Shown here: piece after piece, positions 54,493 through 64,000 of the stretch
Numbering within the stretch: position 1 is the stretch's first letter
Layout: every line of letters starts with the position of its first letter
NCBI GenBank assembly: GCA_021401465.1
Contig: JADDMT010000046.1
Span: 124,001-188,000 of the forward strand
Reading direction: 5' to 3'
Source of the DNA: Teratosphaeria epicoccoides
Taxonomy: Eukaryota; Ascomycota; Dothideomycetes; Mycosphaerellales; Teratosphaeriaceae
DNA length: 64,000 nt
Notes under the pieces: generated by a model
Seen by the model: only the letters and a program-made list of their open reading frames with translations
What the model was told of the DNA's origin: nothing
Database searches by the model: none
Program-made: the position numbers and the translations under genes

Positions 54493-55876
54493 TATGGATA
54501 CACGGCTCTCATCAACGATTCCATGGTCGTCGGCATGGTCTGTATGGAATGAATCCGAAAGGATCAGCCTGCGTTCTTATAAAATTTGCTTTGCCATGAT
54601 CATGTGGTGTCTGACAAGGGGTGACGAGAATTCTGCCAGCCTCGAGCACGGCAAGGTTCAAATTATAAGAGAAGTACTGATTTGCGACCATGTCAGTTTT
54701 CAGAGAAGTCGAGCGTGAACACTGAGGATTTGCTCTACAACCTCCGAAGGTCAGCTGTGGAACACGGCTTCTCCTCAGACCTGTCGCAGAAGGCTCCGCA
54801 AGAGTCACTCGCTCTGAGTGGCGGTCATTATGAAAAGATTGATGTGACTTGATTCTTCCGGATGCAAAGCCGTCCAGGCATGCGATGACTGCCACCCGGA
54901 ACTCGAGAGAGTGCTATGGCATACTGATCATCACTCTCGGATCCAAGGGAGGACACGATCGATAGAACAAGCCTCGACACTTAAGTCTCGTGCATTAAGG
55001 TTCTCTGCTATATCTTTATTTCACGCGTCGACAACTGAGCACAAGTACATGTAGTGCCGTTCAACTAAGACCAGGCGTCATAGTGCATTGACTGTAACAA
55101 AGGAATTGATGTACAGCTCTCCGATGTTCGGTCGTGCAAGCTTGGCCCATGACGTGCAGAGCTCGTCGGAACGTGATGAACATTGAGAATTTTGCGTCGG
55201 CGTGTTGGATGACGGTGCTTGCGATGATAGAGGTGCTGTGCAAGATCTTGATTATGTGCGATAGTAGAGCGACGCACAGCACTTGGGGTTATACATGCAA
55301 ACAGCGGCATGTGCGGATGAATAAAAGGCAGGTCGGCGGCTGCAACGATGGGATGCAGGACAACGGTCTAGTCTCCATTCTTGTATAACTCGTGTGGCGG
55401 CGGTGGAGAGTCGTGAGATGGTGGAAGCGCGGATTGGGATGGAAAAGGAGAGGGGGGAGGAGGAGTATGGGTGGTTGGATAAGGCTGATAGGTGGTAGAC
55501 TTGTCTTTCTGGTTAGTTAGTGCGAATCATATAGACAATAGAAGTTGGCAAGATCTTAATTGATGAACCATGTGCTTGGCTTGGATTCAGATTCGATGAG
55601 GTCAATTTTGAGACGCTTTTATGTTCGTTGAATTCTCGAACGCAACGCCATGACCATGGCGATCAGCTGCTTCCAAGCACATTGGCTTCGCGAAAAACCG
55701 CAGGAGTGACCATCTACGTGCTGAGTAGATGCGAGCTCGGGCACCGCCGAGTTCTCAAGTGGTACCACTTGTGTGGCGGCGCGCCGAGCAAATCTGCGCA
55801 AGGCGCCTGCGGGTCGAGTTCATTACATAGTATCCTCAAATCTAAACGATCACTTACATTCTCGGCAGATTATACC
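54493..55876. other. intergenic, no gene supported
   Basis: 1.4 kb, with G-rich low-complexity sequence near 55430-55470. No domain-bearing frame was found on either strand. Confidence 0.5.
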
Positions 55877-56953
55877 CTACAATGCCGGTGCAGCCAATCC
55901 AGTCTCCGAGATCTTGACCACGACTTTGCCCTTTGCCCTGCCCGAGTTCAGCCGCTCGAATGCCTTCTTCGCATCGTCAAACTGGAAGACCGAATCGATG
56001 TAAATGTCATCAGGGTTCAAGGTGCTCTTCGCCTCCTCCAGCCACTGGTTGTTCATCTCCAGGATGATCACATCATAGCTCTCTCCATAGCCCATGTACC
56101 CTTTGAACCACCTGATCCATTGAATGGGTGCGTGATACGACAAGAAATTGTAATACGTATACGGTCCACCCATCGTCGACCGACCTGTCTTGTCGCCGAC
56201 AATAGAGACGTAGCGCTTGCTCGAAGGCAGACCAATGCACTCCGTTCCACCCACGCAGTCAATGACAGCGTCTGGCGTGAACTCAGCCACGGCCCTGCGA
56301 AGCGAGGGGACAGAAGTGTAATCCACATGCGCATCAGCTTTGAGGTCGTTGGTCACGAAGTCCTTGTTCCTGCCGGAGGACGTAGTCACCACCTTCCAGC
56401 CTCTCCGCTTCGCAAGCATGATGGTGTAGATGCCTACGGCACTGGAGCCGCCGAGTACCGCTATGCGCTTCGACTGTGTGTCCTCCACCCAGTGCTCGAC
56501 TTGCTTTATGCACGCTTTGGCTGTCAACCAAACGAGGTTGATAGCCGCAGCTCTCTCAAAGCTCCATTCTTTCGGCTTCTTAACGACCGCCAGGTTCGCG
56601 AGATCGAAATGCGCGACTTCTGCCAGAGCTCCGGCGCAGTCATTCATAGGCTTGAGCGTCAGACCCATGATCTGCTCGCCTTGAACGAAGCCCGTCCGGC
56701 CGCCGGTAATAACTGTGCCGCTGAAGTCGCATACCGTTGTTTTTGGCTTGGTGTTGCCGGGCAGCTTCCATGTCGGTAGGTTCATCATCTGGACATCGAC
56801 GGGATTGAGAGCGCAGGCATTGATCTTGACAAGCATGTGCGGCGTTGTACCCAGACCTTTGATCTCATTCGCTACTGGTGGGCGGATTGTCGATTGCTGG
56901 AGGGTGTTGTAGCCGGCCGTATACGTCCATGCTCTTGCCTCCTTAGTCGCCAT
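55877..56953 (-). CDS. MDR-family zinc-independent oxidoreductase (quinone-reductase/RTN4IP1-like)
   Basis: Single exon, 358 residues from ATG 56953. The frame extends further only to a TTG. An N-terminal GroES-like domain contains MLVKINACALNPVDVQM, DFSGTVI and FVQGEQIMGL. The Rossmann domain has RIAVLGGSSAVGIYTIMLAK, the NAD(P)-binding signature, followed by VVTTSSGRNKDFV and DAVIDCVGG. The C-terminal LNPDDIYIDSVFQFDDAKKAFERLNSGRAKGKVVVKI is the standard MDR ending. The catalytic-zinc Cys/His ligands of alcohol dehydrogenase are absent, pointing to quinone or enoyl reduction with NADPH. The substrate is unknown. It is divergent from the thioesterase at 57232. Confidence 0.9.
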   Translation of the reverse strand: MATKEARAWTYTAGYNTLQQSTIRPPVANEIKGLGTTPHMLVKINACALNPVDVQMMNLPTWKLPGNTKPKTTVCDFSGTVITGGRTGFVQGEQIMGLTLKPMNDCAGALAEVAHFDLANLAVVKKPKEWSFERAAAINLVWLTAKACIKQVEHWVEDTQSKRIAVLGGSSAVGIYTIMLAKRRGWKVVTTSSGRNKDFVTNDLKADAHVDYTSVPSLRRAVAEFTPDAVIDCVGGTECIGLPSSKRYVSIVGDKTGRSTMGGPYTYYNFLSYHAPIQWIRWFKGYMGYGESYDVIILEMNNQWLEEAKSTLNPDDIYIDSVFQFDDAKKAFERLNSGRAKGKVVVKISETGLAAPAL

Positions 56954-57231
56954 TTTGATTGATTTTGGGTGCGTTCTGCTGTCTCTGGACCTGTCGTGCT
57001 GCAAAAGAATAGTGATAACCGATTTCCGGGTTCAAGCATGTGGTGCAACACGGTTTAACATGCCAGTCAGCCGCCGGATGGTTGGGGTGACGTCTTGACT
57101 CCTTGCATACCCGGAGCAGTCAGATACGAACCTTGATGCCACTCTGGAGAGCGGTATTGACAGTGTGCCGCTGATTCATTTGCACCAGATGTACATGTCG
57201 GCGGTAGATATGGCAGCCTTTATGTCAGTGG
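56954..57231. promoter_or_regulatory. divergent promoter region, MDR oxidoreductase / thioesterase
   Basis: 278 bp lie between the two ATGs on opposite strands. No specific motif is claimed. Confidence 0.45.
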
Positions 57232-57981
57232 ATGTTCATCCAAAGCGTCGCGTGCGTGCTCATTCTGCTGCCGGCCCGCGGAGACCTCGGTCTTCCCGGA
57301 CTGCTCTCCGACTGTCCTCTCGCCAGCCATGCTATGCGGATGGGAAGGTCAGTGATGTCGGAGACGGGTCACAAGCCGTCAACGAAGAACCATGTTGGTG
57401 CCTCGCAAAGGCGACGAAACCACCCGGACTTCGGCCCTACACGGTGTCAGGATATCCTGGCCAACCAGGATGTCAGACTTCTCTCATTGATTCAGAAACA
57501 CAAGCAGTCAGACAAAATATCCAATGCTTTGTTCGACGCAACACTTTACAACGAACACGTGCATGCCATCCGCGCACATCTCACCTTTCGGCGAGCCAGC
57601 AAAGAACCTGACGCCGTGGACAGCATAGAAGAATGCTCTCTCCTTTCCATCGGCAATGCTCTCGATGGGAAGACTGGCCGTGCTCACGGACGCCTCAACC
57701 CCTTGATTCTCGACATCGCGAGCGGCGGCTTGGCGTACCATATTAGTTGTCATCCGGAACCACCAGCGGCTGCGTTTCTGCGTATAGAGTATCATGCGCC
57801 AATCTCGACGCCTTGCGTGGCTTTGGCCAGAGCTAGGGTGACGAGGGTGAAGCGGCGAAAATACTTTGTCAAGGCTGTCATCGAAGATAGTCAAGGCAAG
57901 GCCTTGGCAAGCAGTTTGAGCTTGTTCATTGCTCCGAGACCTGTTGGTGCATCATTATACACCGGTCTTGACGCATGCTAG
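57232..57981 (+). CDS. hot-dog fold thioesterase-like protein (PaaI/THEM4-like)
   Basis: Single exon, 249 residues from an ATG. The N-terminal 80 residues are basic and could be a targeting or linker region. The C-terminal half matches fungal 4HBT/hot-dog thioesterases: GRAHGRLNPLILDIASGGLAY at the position of the usual HGGxxxxxxD helix, FLRIEYHAPISTPC, LARARVTRVKRRKYFVKAVIEDSQG and a final strand ASSLSLFIA. The catalytic loop reads HGR rather than HGG, although the following Asp is kept, so activity is plausible but not certain. Known relatives hydrolyse acyl-CoA. Its divergent neighbour is an MDR oxidoreductase. A joint role in acyl or polyketide metabolism is inference. Confidence 0.75.
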   Translation: MFIQSVACVLILLPARGDLGLPGLLSDCPLASHAMRMGRSVMSETGHKPSTKNHVGASQRRRNHPDFGPTRCQDILANQDVRLLSLIQKHKQSDKISNALFDATLYNEHVHAIRAHLTFRRASKEPDAVDSIEECSLLSIGNALDGKTGRAHGRLNPLILDIASGGLAYHISCHPEPPAAAFLRIEYHAPISTPCVALARARVTRVKRRKYFVKAVIEDSQGKALASSLSLFIAPRPVGASLYTGLDAC

Positions 57982-58200
57982 GCACACCCCGTTTCGCAAC
58001 GGCAGAATATCGTACACTGTGCGCTTCTATCTCTGATTTACCTTCGGCGGCCGTCCGTACCCCTTCCTCCATCTACATACTCACCTCAGCAGACAGTACC
58101 ACTGCTTCGGACATCCATTGTAGTACACAGAAACCTGGGCAACAGCCACTCGATCATACCTCGCCTACCACGAACTGATCTGCCGGCCTGACTTTGCAGG

Positions 58201-58611
58201 ATGCGTCTGCGTGTTCAAATTCTTCTCCAACTCGCAATACTCGCTACCCATGCAAGAGCGGGGTGTGAGAAGAAAATGGGCGCGTTTGTAAGTACATGTG
58301 CCGACATGGTCTATGATAATTCTTTGCTAACGCCTGGGTGCGAAAAGATATGTTCCGATAGTGGGAGCAAAGTCGTAAGTCCATAGTCCTCCAAGGACGG
58401 CCGGGGCCACGGCCATCACGCGAGTTCGCAAGGCCCGGTGCCTGACATGCTGCAGTTGCTCTGTCATCCGACCAAAGGCGAACAGGACGTGAAATGGTGT
58501 TGGGTGGGCAAAGACTATACCTGTGGTTGCGTTAGCAGCTTGGGTATGACGGATTGTAGGACTTTGAATGGAGACCAGTGCGGGCAGTTGAGAATCCCTG
58601 TCAAACCTTAG
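58201..58611 (+). CDS. small cysteine-rich secreted protein (three exons), effector candidate
   Basis: Exons are 58201-58287, 58348-58374 and 58456-58611, giving 89 residues. Intron 1 has a perfect GTAAGT donor and a TGCTAAC branch site. Intron 2 has GTAAGT and TGCAG. The signal peptide spans residues 1-20 (ends HARA). The mature part starts GCEKKMGAF and includes LLCHPTKGEQ, KWCWVGKDYTCGCVSSLG and TDCRTLNGDQCG, with eight cysteines. Intron 1 is 60 nt with no stop, so its retention would give a 109-residue form with two extra cysteines. The family is unknown to me. A secreted effector or surface role is inferred from size, cysteines and its setting among pseudogenes. Confidence 0.75.
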
Positions 58612-58771
58612 ACGATCGAACGAGAGAACTGCTGCTGTGTCTGGATCTCAGGCATTACGAAGACTGTGGCTGTCAAGAGTGCGAATTTGGTCAACCTTAG
58701 TCTATTGATTTCTTTTCGAGACCTGCCAGCGCATCACCGCCCCTTGCTCTGACCGAGCGATGGGCCACCTT

Positions 58772-60385
58772 CTACCATTTTTCAAGTGTAGAGTACTCGC
58801 TCTCAGTGAAGTCCTGCTTCGCAACAGGAACAGCAGCATAGCTCGAGCCCCACGAGTCAACCAACCGCATTGTCTGCTTCTCTTCCGCAGTAGCTGGCGG
58901 GAATTCAATCAAATTGCCACCATTCGGGTTACCAGTTGAAAGGAAGCTGATCAAGTACTGGCTCATCTGATCCACTACCACTTCATACGTGCTCCACGTA
59001 ACGTTCGTACAATCCGAGTATGGGACATTCCTGAACGTATACCAGAGCTTGGCCCCATGGTAAACGCCGCTTGAGGGGTCCTCAGCTGGTGTGCGCGTAC
59101 AGTGGTAGGCGTACACTGGTGACTTTGCGCCTCCCGCAACCCAGTCTACGGCCCATCGCTAGGTGGGGACACGGCTGTTCTCTCCAGAAGGCATTGCCCG
59201 TATGACTGGCTGCACTCGCGTTCTCAGCCGAGTACTGGGACATGGACGCAGTGGTGAGGTTCTCAAACATCCCGCTGTAGTGCTCGGTGTAAGTCGAGGC
59301 ATTGGTGGATCCAGATATGCGCCGGACTCGTCCTTGTTGTTGTCCGTCATGACCGGGATGTCGGCATGGTTGCCGATACGGAAGACTTCGCCATGAGCTG
59401 GAGTTGAAGATTGGCATGTGATTGACCATCATATTTTCTAGAGCGCGGCTTACTGACGGCCGGAGGGGATGCGTTGGCATCAATGACTGAGATCCACAGC
59501 GGAGCATTCATGAAAGCGTCTGACAATTTCTAGTATCACGTGCCCTCAAGGACCTTGTCCAACTCATTGCCAATTTCAATCAGCGCCTCTGTGGTGAGTT
59601 ACGGAAAGCCGCAATCGACGATACATTGAGTGACTTCAGCCTCGCCACACGCTGCGTCTCAGCCGTGGCCTTGGAGCGATGGCTAGTAGCCAGACTACCA
59701 GTCAACGGGTCGTGAGGGCCAGGAGGGACCGCTCTCGGCAATGACACCCGCTACCAGCCCATCCACAAGCGGCGAGCACATCATAACGAGAGAGGAAGCG
59801 AATCCAGTACTCTGACCTCCTGCAACGATCTGCTTCTTGTTGCCGCCAAAATTCTCGATGTTGTCGTAGATCCACCGAAGAGCGAATTGCTCGACCCAGG
59901 TAAGCATGGTTGCCAGGAGAGTTGTGGGCAGGCTCAGCGGACATCTTGGGATGCGCCAGATATCCGAAAGCACCAAGACGATAGTTGAGAGTCACCAGAC
60001 GATGATTTTGCTGGAGGGACCAGTTCCGCCGTACGTAATGGCATCGCCAGAACCAACTTGGAAACAACCACCGAAGACCCAGCAGTATTCCGCCAAGTTG
60101 AGGCTGGCAATGCCCGTAGTATGATTATCTAGTATGACGGCGTCCACACGTTCAATGTCAAACATTCCTCGTTGTTGCTGGTATTCCCTGATGAGAAGAT
60201 GCTGTAGGACTGATCACACTTTGGTTCGAACATCATACCACTCCACGGATCAGCAGTGGCGGGCTCAACCCAGCGTTACGAAGCGGTCGGTGGAGAGGCG
60301 TTTGGTATGCCCTTGTATACTGTGGCCGCACCGTTACGAAATGGCGACGCTGTTCCTCGAGCATAGCCGAGAGTCGTGTTGATGA
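58772..60385 (-). pseudogene. type-B carboxylesterase/lipase, disrupted
   Basis: Reading down the minus strand, the family pattern appears in pieces across frames. Near 60310 there is YKGIPNASPPTAS followed by an in-frame TAA and RWVEPATADPW. Near 60080 there is WVFGGCFQVGSG, near 59990 VTLNYRLGAFGYLAHP, near 59860 the helix NIENFGGNKKQIVAGGQSTG, and near 59060 GVYHGAKLWYTF with the catalytic-His context. The final LISFLSTGNPNGG and SEYSTLEKW end the protein. The nucleophile elbow reads GQSTG instead of the usual GESAG (the Ser is kept). Stops, frame changes and a gap between the N-terminal block and FGG show it is dead. Intact members are secreted esterases. Confidence 0.8.
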
Positions 60386-60492
60386 CGGAGATCTGCGAAT
60401 ACTCCAGCGGCCGCTGCGATGGCCGTCAATGCGTACCTGAGCATCTTGACGAATGATGCCTGATGATCAGGCGATGGCAATGCTGCACCATT

Positions 60493-60990
60493 TTAAGTGT
60501 GAGTATCACCGGCCTCAATAGCTTCGGAGCAGACCATTGTGCCGCATGCCCGCGACTTCCACTCCCATTCATGATGATTTACACCCATGGCAATGGCGTC
60601 TTGATCCTTCATCAGAGCAAACAAGAGAAGTCTGATGCCAGTCTCTTCACTCCACGCGGTCGCAGTCTGCGCCAGCTGTCTTAAAATACCTCTGTCCTGA
60701 TAGTTCGGACGCACAGAGAGCCTCTCAAGTGTCGAAGTCGCTGGACCTGGATGTAGTCCCTGCCACAACACAGCTGAGATGCCTTTCTCCGATGGGATAG
60801 AACCGCGACGATCCCGACCACCTGGCCATTGACCTCGGCGACCCAGGCTTGCTGTAGCGAAGCATAATCCGCTCAGTCTCACCGACAGGATAGCCGCTCG
60901 CAGCATGCATGCGTCTCAAGACCTCTACACAGCCCTCAAGATCAAGCTTCGTTCTTGGCCCGCTGATGATTGCTATGACAGACGATTGCT
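60493..60990 (-). pseudogene. GNAT-family acetyltransferase, frameshifted
   Basis: Three consecutive frames carry successive parts of one GNAT domain: LDLEGCVEVLRRMHAASGYPV with ERIMLRYSKPG, then WVAEVNGQVVGIVAVLSH (beta-strands 2-3), then LERLSVRPNYQDRGILRQLAQ (acetyl-CoA-binding Q/RxxG-like loop) with ATAWSEETGIRLLLFA. The order is correct but frame shifts occur near 60840 and 60790 with no convincing introns. The stop at 60493 follows a short unrelated tail. It is probably a recently decayed N-acetyltransferase of unknown substrate. Confidence 0.6.
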
Positions 60991-61662
60991 TTAGCTTCGG
61001 CTGTCAGATCCAGTCTGGCGCTTCGCGATACAGATGAATGGTGGCAGAGCCAACCTGCAGAGGGAAGTGTGTGAAGATATGAAAGAGTTCATGTCGCACT
61101 GTCCCGAGGACCTTTGAGGCTGGCGAGGCTGGGACAAGGGTCCACTTTCTGGATATTCCTGCTTTGCCATGGTACCGAGTAGTTCTACGTCGGCAATAAT
61201 CAGAGACTGGGTCCTCAACATCGATCAACGAATCTGCTCCGAGATTGCGATGCAGCTGAAGCGCCGACCTGGCGTTCTAATTCTGGGGCCAAGTGCCTGT
61301 GCAGCCTCATCAGCGAGTAGCAATGCAGCAATGCCCAGCCCTCAGATGTACGCTGCAGGCTGACGCTTCCATCTCACTCGAGCGCGCGCGTCTCAGCTGG
61401 CTCAGGAAGGGTAGTAGGAATGTTCCGCTCACAACATCGAGTGTCTGGCGCTGTCAAGGTCTTCCAAATTCCGGCTACAGGTGCACTGTCTTGTGCGAGG
61501 TTGCAAGTATCAACGTCAGGCAATTTCTGCTAAGCGAGACCTGAGGGAGCATAGGCTCAGAAGGTTGGAAAGAGACCAGGCGCGCAGTGTCAAGGGAGAA
61601 AAACCGTGAACAGCTGCGTCGGAACGAAAATATCATTCCTCGGCAGCCCAAGCAGCATAACC
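60991..61662. other. intergenic or unresolved 5' exons of the membrane protein gene
   Basis: A frame at about 61425-61544 has spaced cysteines (SVWRCQGLPNSGYRCTVLCE), and an open frame from about 61556 leads into the exon ending at 61717. These may be extracellular-domain exons of the next gene, but I could not assemble them from an ATG with signal peptide. Confidence 0.3.
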
Positions 61663-62625
61663 ATGGGTGACTCAAGTGTTGACATCCTGTCCGGACCGGC
61701 TGGCGCCATCAATAGCAGTGAGGTAGCCACGAATGTGCAATTATAGTCTTGACTAATGGTGCCAGGCACAGCTGGGATAGGATCGAGTACATCATCGCCA
61801 ACTCCAACCATTTCGATCTCATCCGAAACGGGCATTTCCACACCCCATTCCGCAGGTTCAGATCATGGGTCCGTCTCGTTGACTGCTGCCGTCACTTCAA
61901 CCATAGCAACGCCAACGGCTCCGGAGCCTTTTTCAACATTCACGCCGATGCCGACTACTGCATCTCCGTCGGGCTCCGTGACATCGGGCCGGTCTGGGCT
62001 GACCAGCAGTGCAAAAGTCGGCCTTGGCATTGGTATCGGGCTCGGCATTCCACTCTTGATTGGCGTCATAGGCCTCTGTGTGTTCTTGAGCCGCAAAAAG
62101 AAGAGCAGGCAAGGCCAAGGACCATATGGCCCAGTCATGGCAAATGAGAAGGGCGTAGAGAGAGGCAGCGACAGTAGCCACGCCGCACCACACGACCTGT
62201 GTCCAATCAGCTCGAAGGCGTTCACCCCTTCAGCCGCCGAGAGTGCGGATTTTGTACACGCGAAGACAGTTTCGCGACAGGATGGTCAGCAAAGCGTTGC
62301 ACGAAATGTGCCGAGCCAACTGCCACCAATAACACAGCAACATTGGCAAGATCAAGGACCGTACGAAGAGCATAACTTGGCATTTGGTTCCAGACCTTAT
62401 CACGATTCGGCTCCCGTTTCCGCTGTCGAAAGTCCACCTATTTTTAATACTTCACTAGCTGACCGGGGCACATCTGCAACACAGGATCAAGGAACGGGGC
62501 CGCATGATTGGGGGCATGAGCAGCCGCCTTCACCAGTGTCTCCTGTCAGTGATGTGAGCCCTGTTGACACCAGACCGGCAAGCTTGCTACTAGATGAGAC
62601 AGGCAGAGGAGCACACCATGATTGA
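61663..62625 (+). CDS. single-pass membrane protein with Ser/Thr-rich ectodomain (5' end unresolved)
   Basis: A candidate exon ending at 61717 joins in frame to 61766-62625 through a 48-nt intron (GTGAGG donor, TTGACTAAT branch, GCCAG acceptor). The apparent start ATG at 61756 would then lie inside the intron. The ectodomain is a Ser/Thr/Pro stretch likely to be O-glycosylated. A glycine-zipper-like TM segment follows (GLGIGIGLGIPLLIGVIGL) with a stop-transfer RKKKS. A 160-residue cytosolic tail rich in Gln/Pro/Ser ends it. This layout is common in fungal cell-surface proteins, including WSC/Mid2-like sensors. No WSC domain is seen. Upstream exons probably supply a signal peptide and a Cys-containing head. 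The function is unknown. Confidence 0.65.
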
Positions 62626-63058
62626 TTGCCGTATACGAAGCTGTATGACACGATCACTTAAGCAAGATATTTTCATTGTAGGCACCAACATCGAAGAATT
62701 GACCCGCCTTAGCGGCTCCGTTGAAGAAGCTTTCAAGCAATAGCAGAGAGCCTGCTACCACTGTTCCCCTGTGCAATCGAGAGTTCAGCATTTTCAAAAG
62801 CAAGACAAAAATGCATTGATTCACGTCGTTGCAGCGATGTACGACCGAGTACCACATTTTTGAGCATTCGGTGGCCGTATGAAACCGCAGATCTCGCGTG
62901 ACAAGACACTCCATGGTTAGCGACCTTTGGGCTCATTACCACGGACAACTTGCATTCCGCTCACATATATCGTAGCTAGTAACGACCACGTCTGCTGCGG
63001 TCCCATATCTCCTCAATACCTTCTTCCAAAGAACCAGCAGGCTTTGAGGCTAGCTAAT
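62626..63058. other. intergenic, presumed promoter of the effector-like gene at 63059
   Basis: No gene or repeat recognised. Confidence 0.45.
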
Positions 63059-63456
63059 ATGAAGACCGCCACGACGCTTCTCGCGCTCCTCGCGTCAATG
63101 ATAGCAGTAACAATCGCTGTTGACAATCCTCCCGTATATCGAAACCACGTCTCCTATATGCATCCGATAATTCGTGCTAACAGCCTATATCTCTAGCGCT
63201 GCTTTCCCACTGGCGACCCTGGAGACTGCTGGTTCCAAATCAAAGGAGAAGGCACAATGCAGCCTTGCGCAGACGTGAGTGAGATTCTCATGCTGGCTCC
63301 TGAGCGGCCTTACGGTTGGTTATGTGTGTCGACGAGTCTTGACCGACTGACACTGTATAGAGTGCCAAATGTACAAGATGGTACCGTTCTTGCAAGCCGG
63401 ACGATGTTAGCGAGATGCATAATGGAAAGCTGGAGCTGAGGGCTACGTGCCATTAG
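63059..63456 (+). CDS. small cysteine-rich secreted protein (three exons), effector candidate
   Basis: Exons 63059-63133, 63197-63274 and 63361-63456 join in phase 0 to exactly 249 nt, or 82 residues. Intron 1 has GTATAT, GTGCTAAC branch and CTCTAG. Intron 2 has GTGAGT, GACTGAC branch and TATAG. The signal peptide is residues 1-20 (MKTATTLLALL start). The mature part contains RCFPTGDPGDCWF, MQPCADSAKC, WYRSCKPDD and ends ATCH, with six cysteines. Unspliced, the frame dies after 45 residues, so only the spliced form is cysteine-rich. The CFP..PG.C core matches the gene at 12944. The family is otherwise unknown. An effector role is inference. Confidence 0.75.
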
Positions 63457-63736
63457 CTGTCTGCTGTCACGACATTGTGCATGCAGCATTGAATGTTTTC
63501 ATCGGGCTTCAGGTGGTGTAGGCTGTGCTCAGCGAGATTGCCTGCTTGCAAGCAGCGGATGTGCCGAGAATCCAGCAGCTTGAACGAGCAGCATATCCAG
63601 CAGATAAGCTCAACATCGCGGGTCACGCTGGACTGCTGAAACTATGGGGTTGACGATTTTTTTGGTTCAAAGCTGACTGCGAGATTCGGATGTACCAGTC
63701 ATCGCCGTCATGCCCTCAGCGTTTTCATCTTCCACG

Positions 63737-63964
63737 TCAAGCACGTTGCTCAAAATTTGAGATTTGTCGCCCAACGAGGCGATTCGTAGACTTCACTTCC
63801 TCCATCTGAGCCGCTTGAACTTCTAACCGAGCCATCATTTCAACACGAAATGCCTGCAAATCCGCGGCGGTTTTTGTCTTTCGCAGCCAATAACGCTCCC
63901 CGCATTCCTCTCTCAAGCACACCAGACTCTTCTTCGCAACTTCACTGCAACTTGCACTACCCAT
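63737..63964 (-). CDS. small hypothetical protein (75 aa)
   Basis: ATG-started frame of 75 residues with a helical, charged middle (KTAADLQAFRVEMMARLEVQAAQMEEVKS) and two cysteines near the start. It has coiled-coil character and no signal peptide. It may be complete or the first exon of a longer gene. No splice donor was convincing. The family is unknown and it could be chance. Confidence 0.3.
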   Translation of the reverse strand: MGSASCSEVAKKSLVCLREECGERYWLRKTKTAADLQAFRVEMMARLEVQAAQMEEVKSTNRLVGRQISNFEQRA

Positions 63965-64000
63965 CGTGAAAAACCATGCACCACGGTCGCGATCCGTGAG

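Noticed and set aside
57165..57611. 148-residue frame overlapping the thioesterase in another phase
   Set aside because: No domain. The overlapping frame carries the hot-dog motifs.
1..64000. CRISPR array, bacterial operon signals, Shine-Dalgarno sites, prophage
   Set aside because: The sequence is clearly eukaryotic nuclear DNA with spliceosomal introns. No spaced direct-repeat array was seen.

Overview
The window is nuclear DNA of a filamentous ascomycete. Genes are intron-poor, with introns of about 48-85 nt (GTRNGT donors, CTRAC-like branch sites). The conserved set is typically fungal: Tao3/Pag1, Pol32/Cdc27, cofactor D, Esf1, Pop5 and a Gef1-type CLC. Several small cysteine-rich secreted proteins and many decayed accessory genes suggest a plant-associated or saprotrophic member of the Dothideomycetes. 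The class is inference, because no marker gene is present.

Layout. 0-6.6 kb: a small secreted protein, a Dpb3/CHRAC-like histone-fold protein, a CLC chloride/proton exchanger, a broken F-box-like locus and a small two-exon protein. 7.4-15 kb: an accessory zone with a truncated FAD oxidoreductase, a C-terminal piece of a D-2-hydroxyacid dehydrogenase, an apparently intact NRPS-like A-T-R reductase, a three-exon cysteine-rich secreted protein and a degenerate kinase-like ORF. 15.8-18.8 kb: divergent ribosome and RNA-processing genes ESF1 and POP5. 18.9-23 kb: a gene graveyard with a SAT4/rhodopsin-like relic, an APC permease relic, tandem repeats and an AT-rich block.

23-53.8 kb is a housekeeping block: a large proline-rich protein, a two-RRM protein, Tao3/Pag1, a GT8-like glycosyltransferase, tubulin cofactor D head to head with POL32, a Cys-rich hypothetical protein, a TilS-type tRNA lysidine synthetase and a two-TM membrane protein. 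55.9-58 kb: a divergent MDR oxidoreductase and hot-dog thioesterase. 58-64 kb: a second accessory zone with two further cysteine-rich secreted genes flanking a dead type-B carboxylesterase and a dead GNAT acetyltransferase, plus a single-pass membrane protein.

The most notable content is four multi-exon cysteine-rich secreted genes whose real structures only appear after splicing. Two share a CFP...PG.C core and two share a CxCW tail. All four lie in the decayed zones rather than in the conserved block. Gene models were spliced by eye. Several starts were moved to the first real ATG, because the longest open frame began at a TTG or GTG.
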